Shown here piece by piece: positions 1 to 8,613 of a DNA stretch of 64,000 bases (its first letter is position 1; the number at the start of each line of letters is the position of its first letter). The position numbers and the translations under genes are program-made. The notes under the pieces were generated by a model. The model made no database searches and was not told the origin of the DNA. It saw only the letters and a program-made list of their open reading frames with translations. Source of the DNA: Ruania halotolerans (GTDB lineage Bacteria > Actinomycetota > Actinomycetes > Actinomycetales > Beutenbergiaceae); assembly GCF_021049285.1 (NCBI RefSeq), contig NZ_CP088017.1, forward strand, positions 2,925,380 through 2,989,379, written 5' to 3'.

Positions 1-289
1 CGGACCGCACGTCCCGCAGGGTGGGCTCATAGCTGTGCGGATCGGCTCCCTCGGGAACGAGCTGGGTCACCTCCATCCGGTCGCCCACCACATTCTCGGC
101 GAGATCTGCCACGATGCCCGTGGTGGTGACGATGGAGAGCCCTTCGTCCTCGCTCTGCGCGGCGGGCGCGGCACACCCGGCAAGTCCGGTTCCGAAAGCG
201 GCGAAGGCTGCGACGATCAGGGCAGGCCGGCGCCGTCCCCACCCGGAATGGACCGGGTGGCGACGAAGATCCCGATCAGCGCCGGACAC
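1..289 (-). CDS. Metal (Zn/Mn) ABC transporter substrate-binding lipoprotein, N-terminal part
   Basis: Only the N-terminus is inside the window; the gene runs off the left edge. From a GTG at 287-289 the product reads as a basic leader, a hydrophobic stretch and the lipobox LAGC, so it is a membrane-anchored lipoprotein. Mature sequence follows with IVTTTGIVADLAENVVGD and then PEGADPHSYEPT, the start of a cluster A-I (ZnuA/PsaA-like) metal-binding protein; the His of DPHSYEPT is a metal ligand in this family. The GTG overlaps the stop of the upstream surface-protein gene by 14 bp, which suggests translational coupling. This pairing matches the actinobacterial 'anchored repeat' ABC transporters, so zinc or manganese is the likely substrate. 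The start is uncertain because no strong ribosome site is visible. Confidence 0.8.
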   Translation of the reverse strand, partial: MSGADRDLRRHPVHSGWGRRRPALIVAAFAAFGTGLAGCAAPAAQSEDEGLSIVTTTGIVADLAENVVGDRMEVTQLVPEGADPHSYEPTLRDVRS

Positions 290-3200
290 GGAGGCGACGA
301 GAGCCCACCACTGCGAGCACACCGATGATCGCGGCCAGTGCACTTGCCATGGCGAGACTACCGAGGTCGGTCTGCGTTCCGGTCGAGGCCAGTGAGCAGG
401 GCTGCCCAGAGGCAGTGCGGCCAGTCGTCGCATCATCGCCGCTCTCCTCCTCCGCGGCCGCGCCGTCTGCACTGTCTTCACTGCCGTCAGGCGCAGCGCT
501 CTCCTCCTCGGAGGTGTCGTCACCAGAAGCGAAGGTGATCACCCCGGCCCCGGCGCTCACCTGGGCCGCGGAGGACGGGTCGTCCTGACCCACCGAGAAG
601 CGCAGCGTGTCCGTGGCACTTTCGCCATCGGCGCTGAGCGTGAAGGTCACCGCGTAGGCGCCCGGCTCGGTGAAGACCCAGTTGCCGTGCTGGTGGGTGT
701 TCGCCGGGATGGTGTAGGAGAGCGGACCCCCGACGGTGTCGACCACCCGTTCTCCGACCAGCTGACCGAAATTGCCGTTGAGGAAGATGGCCAGCTCACC
801 CGGCCCTTCCACGGACTCGAGCGTCATCTCGACGCCGTTCGCCCCCGGGCCGTTGACGATCGTCTCGTGCTGGGTGTTCCAGCCCAGCCACGGCACCCCG
901 GCCTCCTGGTTCTGCTGGATCATCCACACGTCCTGACCCTGCGGTGCGATGAAGGACAGGTCGTCCGGGACGATATCTGCATCCCGGCGTGCGTGGGAGT
1001 CGTCCAGGACGAAGACGACCGTGCTCGGATCGCGCCAGACCGGCGGTGCGGTCCGATCGTCCTTGACCTGCATCTCGAAGGTGCCGTCATCGACCACGGC
1101 GCCGAAGTCGAAGTGGCCTTCGGTGCCGTAGACCACCGATCCGGTCGCTCCGGACGAGCCACCCGAACCACTGCCGGAGTCAGAGCCCGATCCGGAGCCA
1201 TTGGACTCCACGGGGAAGCACTGAGGCGGCGTCCCGGACCCGTTGTCCTTCTGCGGCTGCACCGGGGTCGGTCCCGCGTCTGAACCGTCCGGATCCGGGA
1301 CCTCCTCATCCGGTGTCGGCCTCGGCGTCGGGTCCGGGGTCTCCTCGTCCGGATCCGGCGTCTCGTCCACGGCCGCCGGAAGGACTGTCAGTGCCGTCCA
1401 GCCGACGAGGGTGTTCTCGCGGTCCACCACGGCCACACGGTGCTCACCGGGCGCGGTGCCTGCCGGGATCGCTGCCTGGAAGGCGCCCTCACCATCGGTC
1501 AGCACCCAGTCGTTCGTCACGGCCGCCGGGTCGGAGTACAGGAACGCCGCTCCGTACGCGTCAGCCACCGCAGGCGCCAAGATGGTGACCTGCTCGCCTG
1601 CGCGAACCTCGTTCGGGTCGACGGAGACGTCACCACTCGTGGCCTCAGTCAGCTCGCCGGCATCGGGGGCCTGAGGTGAAGTTGCTGGTGGTTGCAAGCA
1701 GTCCCGATAGTCGTCGGGCAACTCATCACCCACGCTGAAGAGATACCGCGCAGTGTCCGTCGTGGTCTCGGCACCCGTCCCCGAGTTCGTCGCTGTCGCG
1801 CTCACGGTGAGGTAGTAGGCACCCGGTTCGGTGAACGCCCAGTTGGCGTGCACGTGTGCCAGGTAGTCCTGGTGGATCGTCCCGGGCAGCTGGTATCGCT
1901 CATCGGTCAGCACCGAGCGCAGCTCACCGAAGGATCCATTGGTCCACAGGTAGACCTCGCCCGGGCCGTCGACATCGGTGATGTCGATATCGACAGTGTC
2001 GTACCCGCTTCCGGACAACTCCTGGCTGTCCCAGCCCGGCCAGAGCAACTCCTGATCCTGGTTCAACGGCAGGTAGTACGCAGCGACGCCGCGTAGATCC
2101 CCGGGCAACGCGTCGCTACCTGGGAGGTCGGTGAGAGCCCGCTCCTTCACGTGGAGCTCAACATCACGCGGATCGTGGACTACCTGGCTACCCGTCACAT
2201 CCTCTTTCAGGGTGAGTGTGGCGGCACCGTCGTCGATCCCGATGTTGAAGGCGTCCACGTGGCCGGTCTCAAGCATGAGATCCCAGCACTGCCCAGGGTC
2301 GTCACCACCAGGGTTGTCATCGTCGTCGCTGACCTCGATGGTCACGGCGTCGGAGGCGACCACAACCTCGCCATCGATCACCAGGACGGCGCGAAGCAAC
2401 TGACCATCCGTCTCAGCCGTCCCGGTATAGGTTGCCGAGTTCTGTCCGGATATCGCGGACCATTCATCGGTACCGGCGGACTCCTCCCACCGGTACGTCG
2501 CCTCGGCGTGTTCCACATCGGGTGCCGCGGTCAGCTCGACCGGAGCACCCTCGTCGTAGGGGTTGGTCAATCCCTCGATCGCCAACGCAGTTGGCAACGG
2601 GGGATCCTCGGATTCGGTCACCTCGACCGTGACCGGTTCCGAGGTGACAATGACCTCACCCTCGATCAGGAGCTGGGCACGGATGTGCTGACCGTCAAGC
2701 TCGGCAGTGCCCGTGTAGACAGGGCCGTCCTGCCCCTCGACCAGAGTCCATGCCTCACCGTCGGTGGAGATCTGCCAGGCGAAGGTGGCATCGTCGACGA
2801 GCAGATCCGGCTTGGCTTCGAGGACTATGTCGGAACCAGCGTCGTATGGGTTGGCCAGACCATCCAGCGTCAGCGACGTGGGCAGGTCGGGCTCTTCCTC
2901 CTCCACCACGACTGTCACCGGTTCGGAGGTGACGGACGTGTCCCCGACGGTGACGATGGCGCGCACCTGTTCGCCGTCAGTGTGGGCCGTGCCGCGGTAC
3001 TCGGGCGCATTCTGCCCCTCGACGATGCTCCACTCGCCTCCGGGCACCCTGCTCTGCCAGGACCAGGACGCATCCGGAATCTCTGGAGACTGGGACGCCG
3101 TCAGGGTCACCTCGGAGCCGGCGGGGTAGGACGCCTCCGGCGGGGAGACTGCCACTACCTCCGGCGCGCGATCGAAGTCACCGACGGAGAACAGGTACTG

Positions 3201-3899
3201 TGCGCTGTTCGTGGCGACCACCGCTCCGGTTTCGGTGTCCAGCACGTCCGCGGAGGCGGTGAGCCAATAGTCGCCCGGCTCGGTGAAGGCCCAGTTTGCG
3301 TGTACGTGGGCGAGGAAAGACTGCGTGATCGTGCCTGGTAGCTGATACCCGCCGTCAGCGAGCAGTGACTGCATACTTCCCCAGGTGCCGGTCGACCACA
3401 GATACACCTCGCCCGGCCCTTCGACGCCGGTGATGTGGATGTTCACGGGCGCGCTGTAGCCACTCGAGCCGAGCGACTGACTGTCCCACCCCGGCCAGAG
3501 CAGGTCTGGATTCTGCGTCATCGGCAAGTAGTAGGCCGTCCGGTCGTACAGGCCTTCCGGGAAACCGCCGCTGGCAGGAAATTGCATGAGCGCATCCTGC
3601 TTGACATGCAATTCGACGTCCTCAGGCTGATGCCGGACGTGCGAGCCGGTCACGTCCTCCTTGAGGTTGAGCGTGGGGACGCCGTCAACGACATCGATGT
3701 TGAACGCGTCGACATGGCCGTGGTCGAGGAACAGGTCGCGCTCGTAGGAACCTGCCGCCTCCACCGGCACCGCCGTGGCACTCACCGCGAGCGCGGCGGG
3801 CGTGAGCAGTGCGGCGACGAGACCAAGCAGTCCGACGAGGGCGGTCCCGAACCGGCGTCGACCGGACGGATGCAACGGGGCGGGGGTGCACGAGGGCAT
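276..3899 (-). CDS. Sortase-anchored surface protein with three choice-of-anchor M repeats
   Basis: The 1207-residue product has a signal peptide (basic start, hydrophobic core at about 18-48). Three copies of the actinobacterial ABC-transporter-associated repeat (choice-of-anchor M) follow, at roughly 55-245, 540-730 and 925-1115. Each contains a GHVDAF-like or GHFDFG-like opening and the H-x-H or H-Q-H motif before NWxFTEPGxY. Between repeats 1 and 2 lie three Ig-like modules of about 90 residues, each with a YxGTAxxDGQ-like strand. After repeat 2 come a short beta domain and an acidic Pro/Thr-rich, then Gly/Ser-rich, linker. The C-terminus is LASTG, a hydrophobic helix and RRLRVRR, a sortase cell-wall anchor. 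The conserved His residues suggest metal capture at the surface for the ABC system encoded next. A Zur-like site lies upstream. Metal delivery is inferred. Confidence 0.85.
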   Translation of the reverse strand: MPSCTPAPLHPSGRRRFGTALVGLLGLVAALLTPAALAVSATAVPVEAAGSYERDLFLDHGHVDAFNIDVVDGVPTLNLKEDVTGSHVRHQPEDVELHVKQDALMQFPASGGFPEGLYDRTAYYLPMTQNPDLLWPGWDSQSLGSSGYSAPVNIHITGVEGPGEVYLWSTGTWGSMQSLLADGGYQLPGTITQSFLAHVHANWAFTEPGDYWLTASADVLDTETGAVVATNSAQYLFSVGDFDRAPEVVAVSPPEASYPAGSEVTLTASQSPEIPDASWSWQSRVPGGEWSIVEGQNAPEYRGTAHTDGEQVRAIVTVGDTSVTSEPVTVVVEEEEPDLPTSLTLDGLANPYDAGSDIVLEAKPDLLVDDATFAWQISTDGEAWTLVEGQDGPVYTGTAELDGQHIRAQLLIEGEVIVTSEPVTVEVTESEDPPLPTALAIEGLTNPYDEGAPVELTAAPDVEHAEATYRWEESAGTDEWSAISGQNSATYTGTAETDGQLLRAVLVIDGEVVVASDAVTIEVSDDDDNPGGDDPGQCWDLMLETGHVDAFNIGIDDGAATLTLKEDVTGSQVVHDPRDVELHVKERALTDLPGSDALPGDLRGVAAYYLPLNQDQELLWPGWDSQELSGSGYDTVDIDITDVDGPGEVYLWTNGSFGELRSVLTDERYQLPGTIHQDYLAHVHANWAFTEPGAYYLTVSATATNSGTGAETTTDTARYLFSVGDELPDDYRDCLQPPATSPQAPDAGELTEATSGDVSVDPNEVRAGEQVTILAPAVADAYGAAFLYSDPAAVTNDWVLTDGEGAFQAAIPAGTAPGEHRVAVVDRENTLVGWTALTVLPAAVDETPDPDEETPDPTPRPTPDEEVPDPDGSDAGPTPVQPQKDNGSGTPPQCFPVESNGSGSGSDSGSGSGGSSGATGSVVYGTEGHFDFGAVVDDGTFEMQVKDDRTAPPVWRDPSTVVFVLDDSHARRDADIVPDDLSFIAPQGQDVWMIQQNQEAGVPWLGWNTQHETIVNGPGANGVEMTLESVEGPGELAIFLNGNFGQLVGERVVDTVGGPLSYTIPANTHQHGNWVFTEPGAYAVTFTLSADGESATDTLRFSVGQDDPSSAAQVSAGAGVITFASGDDTSEEESAAPDGSEDSADGAAAEEESGDDATTGRTASGQPCSLASTGTQTDLGSLAMASALAAIIGVLAVVGSRRLRVRR

Positions 3900-3970
3900 G
3901 AAGGTGTCTCAACAATCCAGCGCAGATGCGCGTTCGGCGGGCCCGATAGGAACGTCGTTACTATAGATAG

Positions 3971-3988
3971 TGGTTTTCATTCTCGTCA
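3971..3988. promoter_or_regulatory. Putative Zur operator
   Basis: TGGTTTTCATTCTCGTCA lies in the AT-richer gap between the divergent surface-protein gene and the CobW-type pseudogene. Its reverse complement, TGACGAGAATGAAAACCA, resembles the imperfect AT-rich dyad TGAnAATnATTnTCA known for actinobacterial Zur. Position and neighbours (a metal ABC lipoprotein and a CobW-like GTPase) fit zinc control. The match is partial, so this is a prediction. Confidence 0.5.
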
Positions 3989-4054
3989 AAGTGACCTACT
4001 GTTGCTCCGGAGCGAGCGCCAGGCGCTGGGCAGATCAGAAGGAGGCACCCGCCG

Positions 4055-4323
4055 GTGGCAACGATCCCGGTGATCGCGCTCACGGGTCATCGGGGCGCAG
4101 GAAGGACCAGCCTGCTCAACCACGTCCTGCGTCAGCCAGGAGCACGGGTCGGCGTGATCGTCAACGACTTCGGCGACGTCACCATCGACGCCGGCCTGGT
4201 GACCGGACAGATCGACCAGCCGGCCTCGCTCTCCGGGGATGCCTGTGCTGCATGGAAGATGCGGGTGGACTGGACGAGGCGCTCGAGCGCCTCGCAACTT
4301 CGCACCTGCGCCTCAGCCTCTGA
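4055..4323 (+). pseudogene. CobW/ZNG-family GTPase gene, frameshifted and truncated
   Basis: The first frame gives VIALTGHRGAGRTSLLNHVL (P-loop G-x-x-GAGRTS) and VGVIVNDFGDVTID, typical of CobW/ZNG metallochaperone GTPases. After ASLSG the frame is lost. The +1 frame continues as GCLCCMEDAGGLDEALERLA, the family's zinc-binding CxCC motif. The break is at the G run 4235-4238, where restoring one G would rejoin the frames as SLSGGCLCC. The second frame then stops at 4323, only about 90 codons into a protein usually longer than 300 residues, and the LysR gene follows immediately. The gene has therefore lost a base and most of its C-terminus. When intact it probably supplied zinc to client proteins under zinc starvation, consistent with the Zur-like site upstream. 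Confidence 0.85.
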
Positions 4324-4338
4324 TGGCCCCGGTCCCGC

Positions 4339-5262
4339 CTACGGCAGAGAGGATCCCGCTGCCAGGCCCCGTTCCGCAGCCGCGGTGCGCACCGCGTCGA
4401 TCACCAACTCCAACGACCGACGGGTCGGATTGGTGGCGCGGTGGGCGAGGGAGACCGTCCGCAGCACCGGCTCAGTGAGGGCGATGATGTCCACACCGTC
4501 GGGCACCGTATTGAGCACGAGGTCGGAGACCAGCGTGATCCCGAGCCCACCGGCCACCATCGCCAGCGCCGTGGACTGCTCCTCCACCTGATGCACGATC
4601 CGAGGCTCGAATCCGCTGCGCCGGCACGCGATCCGTACCGCGCGCCCAAAGTGTGACTTCGCTCCGGCCAGCACCCATGGCTGTTCCGCGAATGCCGCCA
4701 GGGCCGCGGTGGATTCGAGCACGGTGCCGGCCGGGACTGCGGCGTGCAGGCGTTCCACGGCGATCACCTCCCGCACCAGCGCGGGGTCCCATGGCATCGC
4801 GTAGTCCGAGTAATCGATCACGAAGGAGAAGTCGAGGGAACCGTCCAGGACCGCTCCGGCGGTGTCCTCAGGTGCCAACTCTCTGGTGCGCACCGCAATA
4901 CCGGGGTGTTCCTGCGCCAGTCTGGCCAACGCCGTCGGCAGCAAACCCGAGGCCACTGACGCCCAGACTCCCGCCTCAAGCCGCGAGACCACACCGCCCT
5001 GGGCGCGCTCCAGGGCCATCTCGGCTCGCTCCACCGAACCGAGGATGTCCTCGGCGTGTTCGGTGAGCAGCACACCGAGTTCGGTGAGCCGAATGCGGCG
5101 TCCCATCCGCTCGAACAGCGTGGCACCCACCTCGCGCTCAAGCTGCGCCAATTGCTGGGAGACCGCCGAGGGGCTGTAGTGCAGGCTTGCGGCCGCACCG
5201 GTGACCGTGCCGCGCCGATCCAACTCGCGCAGCATCCGCAACCGGCGAAGGGACAGCTCCAT
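4339..5262 (-). CDS. LysR-family transcriptional regulator
   Basis: The 307-residue protein starts MELSLRRLRMLRELDRRGTV; a longer form from 5322 is possible, but this Met begins right at the conserved winged helix-turn-helix. Residues about 3-62 form the DNA-binding domain (TGAAASLHYSPSAVSQQ is the recognition region), followed by a linker helix and a periplasmic-binding-like effector domain to the C-terminus (for example GLGITLVSDLVL). It is divergent from the Glu/Leu-type dehydrogenase gene and an inverted repeat lies between them, so it probably controls that gene in response to an amino acid or 2-oxoacid. The effector is unknown. Confidence 0.9.
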   Translation of the reverse strand: MELSLRRLRMLRELDRRGTVTGAAASLHYSPSAVSQQLAQLEREVGATLFERMGRRIRLTELGVLLTEHAEDILGSVERAEMALERAQGGVVSRLEAGVWASVASGLLPTALARLAQEHPGIAVRTRELAPEDTAGAVLDGSLDFSFVIDYSDYAMPWDPALVREVIAVERLHAAVPAGTVLESTAALAAFAEQPWVLAGAKSHFGRAVRIACRRSGFEPRIVHQVEEQSTALAMVAGGLGITLVSDLVLNTVPDGVDIIALTEPVLRTVSLAHRATNPTRRSLELVIDAVRTAAAERGLAAGSSLP

Positions 5263-5305
5263 GGGCGTCAGGATACGGCCCGGCGCACGGATCATGAAGG
5301 AGAAC

Positions 5306-5321
5306 TGCACGATTCCGTGCA
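5306..5321. promoter_or_regulatory. Inverted repeat, likely LysR binding site
   Basis: TGCACG-ATTC-CGTGCA is a perfect 6-bp dyad with a 4-bp spacer in the gap between the divergent LysR and dehydrogenase genes, about 44 bp upstream of the LysR start. LysR proteins usually bind such interrupted dyads near their own promoters. The assignment rests on position only. Confidence 0.45.
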
Positions 5322-5436
5322 TGAACGTGTGCTAGACGCCACGACCGCGCGGCCGCACTCTTGAGGGACAGGCAAAGGAACGCCGTCCGGCGCTCTCCAG
5401 ACAGACCTCGCAAGCACCCAGCAGGAGGTGATCGTG

Positions 5437-6678
5437 ATGACGACACTCGACACACGGTGGCAGAACACACCCGCCGACGACGGCCGCACCGGCACGTCGA
5501 CCACGCACGTCGAGACCAGGGCCGAGCCGTACCGCCGGATCCACTGGACGGATCCGGTCACCGGCGCCCGCGGGTACCTCGTCCTCCAGACGCTCGTCTC
5601 CGGCCTGGCCACCGGCGGCACCCGGATGCGCCCCGGTTGCACGCTGTCCGAGGTGGAGGATCTGGCTCGCGGAATGGCCGCCAAGACGGCGGTCTTCGGG
5701 CTCCCTGTGGGCGGCGCGAAGGGCGGGATCGACTTCGACCCCCAGGATCCGCGTGCCACCGGTGTGCTGGAGCGGTTCTTCGCTGACATGAAGCCGTGGC
5801 TGGACGCCCACTGGGTCACCGCCGAGGACCTCGGCGTCACCCAGCAGCGCATCGACGACGCATTCGCCGCGGTAGGCCTGGGCCAGTCCTTCCACGCCGC
5901 GATCCAGCGCTCGAGCGACCCGGCGGCCACCCTCGAGCGGGTGCGTACCGGGTTGGAGATCATGACGGATGACGGCTGCGTCCTCGGTGATGTGATCGGC
6001 GGTTACGGTGTGGCGCAGGCCTGCCTCGGTGTCTTCGCGACGCGCGCCTGGATGCAGCCAGAGGTCGCGATTCAGGGTGTCGGAACGATGGGCGGCGCTG
6101 CGGCGTTCTACCTCCACGAAGCCGGCGTGCACGTCGTGGCAATGGCCGATGCTCTCGGTACGTTGTACGACCCGAACGGGCTGGATGTGCCCGCGTTGCT
6201 CGACCTGCGCGATGACTACGGCACGATCGACCGCACCCGGGTCCCCGCCACCGTGACCCAGCTACCGCGCGAGTCCGTGCTGGCCGTCGAGGCAGACATC
6301 CTTGTCCCGGCCGCCATCTCCTACGCGATCACACCCGCCAATGTCGATGACGTGGCCGCCGCCGTGATCGTGGAGGCAGCCAACACCGGCGTCACCCGCG
6401 AGGCCGAGGCATTGCTGGCGAAGCGTGGTGTGATGGTGATCCCCGACATCGTGGCCAACACCGGCGCTGCCGCGTGGGCCTGGTGGCTGCTGTTCGGGTG
6501 GGTGGGCACCGACCCGGCCGAGTCCTTCGACCGGCTGCACACCGAGATGCGCACCAAAGTGGCGCGACTGCTCGAGGAATCCATGCGGACCGGTACGTCC
6601 CCGCGTGAGACCGCGTGGAGCATCGCGTCCGCGAACCGGGCGGCGATGGACAACCGGCCCGACGCCATCATTCCCTGA
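5437..6678 (+). CDS. Glu/Leu/Phe/Val dehydrogenase
   Basis: The 413-residue NAD(P)-dependent amino-acid dehydrogenase interconverts an amino acid with its 2-oxoacid and ammonia. The catalytic domain has GGTRMRPGCTLSEVEDLARGMAAKTA, the GLPVGGAKGGI segment with the catalytic Lys, and TAEDLGVTQQRIDDA. The Rossmann domain follows with VAIQGVGTMGGAAAFYL, and VEAANTG and PDIVANTGAAAWAW close the active site. The ATG at 5437 is chosen because AGGAGG at 5423-5428 sits 8 bp upstream; the GTG at 5428 overlaps that site. The gene is divergent from a LysR gene that probably regulates it. Which amino acid is used cannot be read from the sequence. Its 3' end overlaps the convergent TetR gene by 11 bp. Confidence 0.9.
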   Translation: MTTLDTRWQNTPADDGRTGTSTTHVETRAEPYRRIHWTDPVTGARGYLVLQTLVSGLATGGTRMRPGCTLSEVEDLARGMAAKTAVFGLPVGGAKGGIDFDPQDPRATGVLERFFADMKPWLDAHWVTAEDLGVTQQRIDDAFAAVGLGQSFHAAIQRSSDPAATLERVRTGLEIMTDDGCVLGDVIGGYGVAQACLGVFATRAWMQPEVAIQGVGTMGGAAAFYLHEAGVHVVAMADALGTLYDPNGLDVPALLDLRDDYGTIDRTRVPATVTQLPRESVLAVEADILVPAAISYAITPANVDDVAAAVIVEAANTGVTREAEALLAKRGVMVIPDIVANTGAAAWAWWLLFGWVGTDPAESFDRLHTEMRTKVARLLEESMRTGTSPRETAWSIASANRAAMDNRPDAIIP

Positions 6679-7261
6679 GCACATCGGAGCATTCGGCGCG
6701 GGCAAGGAGATCGGCGGCCGCTGCCCGCGCCGTCCGGAGTTGCTGAGCGCTGCCGTCGATACCGCGCTGCGCCACGGCCCCCTCGGCCAGGAGGAACACA
6801 TGGTCGGCGAGTTGTTCCGGATCACCTGCCTCCGGCCGGTCGGCTTCGATGAGCTCACCTATCCGACGGCGGACGGCCCGTTTGTGCTCGCGGATCACCT
6901 CATACCCAGGGTGGTCCTCGGGTAATTCGCCGGCGGCGTTCAGGAACGCGCAGCCGCGCTGCACCGAGGGTGCGTCCCGCTCATAGGCATCGAACACGGC
7001 GAGAGCGCGCGGCGGCCTGGCCGCCTCGATCCGCTGCTCGAACCGCTCCCACCACCGCGCATGTCTGCGCTGGAGGTAGGCCGCGACGAGCGCCTCCTTG
7101 GAACCGAACCGGTCATACAGCGTGCGCTTCGTGACGCCCGATTCGGCGGCGATCGTATCCACCCCAACCGCGTGGATACCGCGCGCGTAGAACAGGTCCG
7201 AGGCCACCTCGAGGATGCGTGCGGCGCCGGGTGTCAACCGCGGCGGCCGATCTGCCTCCAT
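6668..7261 (-). CDS. TetR/AcrR-family regulator
   Basis: The 197-residue repressor has an N-terminal helix-turn-helix (ARILEVASDLFYARGIHAVGVDTIAAESGVTKRTLYDRFGSKEALVAAYL) followed by an all-helical ligand domain containing RGCAFLNAAGELPEDHPGYEVI, a pattern seen in the TetR group with a TetR_C_33-like C-terminus. It is divergent from an MFS transporter gene, and perfect inverted repeats fill the gap. It therefore probably represses itself and the transporter until an inducer binds. The ligand is unknown. Confidence 0.9.
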   Translation of the reverse strand: MEADRPPRLTPGAARILEVASDLFYARGIHAVGVDTIAAESGVTKRTLYDRFGSKEALVAAYLQRRHARWWERFEQRIEAARPPRALAVFDAYERDAPSVQRGCAFLNAAGELPEDHPGYEVIREHKRAVRRRIGELIEADRPEAGDPEQLADHVFLLAEGAVAQRGIDGSAQQLRTARAAAADLLARAECSDVLRE

Positions 7262-7276
7262 GCGGTCACCTCCTTG

Positions 7277-7324
7277 ACTTCACAGGTCAGTGTACATAAC
7301 GTGCACTTCACAGACCTGTGAAGT
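7277..7324. promoter_or_regulatory. TetR operator region with nested dyads
   Basis: ACTTCACAGGTC at 7277-7288 and GACCTGTGAAGT at 7313-7324 are perfect 12-bp inverted arms. Inside them a second dyad, AGTGTAC (7289-7295) with GTGCACT (7301-7307), has one mismatch. They cover the whole promoter gap between the divergent TetR and MFS genes. Confidence 0.7.
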
Positions 7325-7338
7325 GATGAGGGAATTGC

Positions 7339-8613
7339 ATGAGCGACACCACGACCAGTGCATCGACACCGCTGCTGAGTGCGGCCGGCACCGTCCGCCT
7401 CGCCGGCGCCGGCCTGTTCCTGATCGCCGTCTGCTACGGCCTGGCCCGGTTCGCCTACGGCCTGTTCGTACCCGTCTTCCGCACCACCTTCGGCATCGAA
7501 GCCGCTCTCGCCGGAGCCATCGCCTCCGGCGCCTATGCCGCATACGCGGTGACCATCGTGTGCGCCTCGCTCCTGACTCCGCGCTGGGGAGCGCGCCGGA
7601 TCGCCATCATTGCCGGAGCCGTCGCCACCGGCGGGACTGCGCTGATTGCCACTGCACAAGGGCCCGCCACGCTCGCGCTGGGCGTGATCATCGCCGGGTC
7701 CAGCACCGGCATTGCCTCACCCCCGTTGGCTCACGCCGTGGCGCAGTCAGTCGCCGAACCCTTGCGGAACAGAGCCCAGACCGTCATCAATGCCGGCACC
7801 GGAGCAGGCGTGATGATCGCTGGACCGATCGCGCTGCTGACGCTGGACCACTGGCGACTGGCCTGGGTGATATTCGCGCTCCTGTGCGCCGCGGCGACCA
7901 CGGCTGCCGCACTGACCATCCCCGCACCCGACGGGACGCGTCACGGCGGTGCGCGCTCACCGCTCGTTCCGCGCCCGACGTTCCCTCCGGGCGCGCTCCG
8001 GCTACTCACGGCCGCCGCGCTGATGGGGGCGAGCAGCTCAGCGATCTGGACCTTCGGGCGCGATCTGCTGGTCTCCGTAGGCGGGATGAGCGACCACGCC
8101 TCGACCGTGCTGTGGATCCTGCTCGGCGCATTCGGCCTTGTCGGCGCCGTCGCGGGCGATCTCGCCCAGCGCTGGGGAGTACGGCGCGCCTGGCCCGGCG
8201 TCGCTCTCAGCATGGCGGCGGCCACCGTGCTCCTCGCCCTGGCCCCCGGCAGCCCGGGACTGGCCGGCGTTGCCGCAGCGGTGTTCGGAGCCGCGTACGT
8301 CGCGGTGACCGGATTGCTCTTGCTGTGGGGAGCCGAGGTGTACCGGCATCATCCTGCGGCCGGCGTGGGCATGGCCTTCCTGTTGCTCGCCGTGGGCCAG
8401 GCCGTGATGTCCCCTCTGGTCGGCCTGATCGCCGACCAGATCAGCGCGCTCGTCGCCTTCTCGGCCGCCGCGGCGATCGGGTGCCTCGGCAGTGCGTTCG
8501 GTCCTGCACGCCATGGCAGAGCCCACGCTCACTCCTCGACCGGCAGCCCGTGCCCGGCGAGCAGTGCCTCAACGCCTCGAGTGAACTCCTCTGAAGGATC
8601 CCAGGGCAACTGA
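7339..8613 (+). CDS. MFS transporter (YbfB/YjiJ-like)
   Basis: The 424-residue integral membrane protein has about 12 hydrophobic segments. The first is GLFLIAVCYGLARFAYGLFVPVF, whose YGLARFAYG pattern is typical of YbfB/YjiJ-type MFS proteins. Basic cytoplasmic loops such as PRWGARR and QRWGVRRAW occur at the usual places. It probably exports or imports a small molecule, with expression controlled by the divergent TetR protein. The last 30 residues or so (Ser- and His-rich) look unlike the family and run 85 bp into the 3' end of the convergent second TetR gene, so the natural end may have been lost. Confidence 0.85.
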   Translation: MSDTTTSASTPLLSAAGTVRLAGAGLFLIAVCYGLARFAYGLFVPVFRTTFGIEAALAGAIASGAYAAYAVTIVCASLLTPRWGARRIAIIAGAVATGGTALIATAQGPATLALGVIIAGSSTGIASPPLAHAVAQSVAEPLRNRAQTVINAGTGAGVMIAGPIALLTLDHWRLAWVIFALLCAAATTAAALTIPAPDGTRHGGARSPLVPRPTFPPGALRLLTAAALMGASSSAIWTFGRDLLVSVGGMSDHASTVLWILLGAFGLVGAVAGDLAQRWGVRRAWPGVALSMAAATVLLALAPGSPGLAGVAAAVFGAAYVAVTGLLLLWGAEVYRHHPAAGVGMAFLLLAVGQAVMSPLVGLIADQISALVAFSAAAAIGCLGSAFGPARHGRAHAHSSTGSPCPASSASTPRVNSSEGSQGN

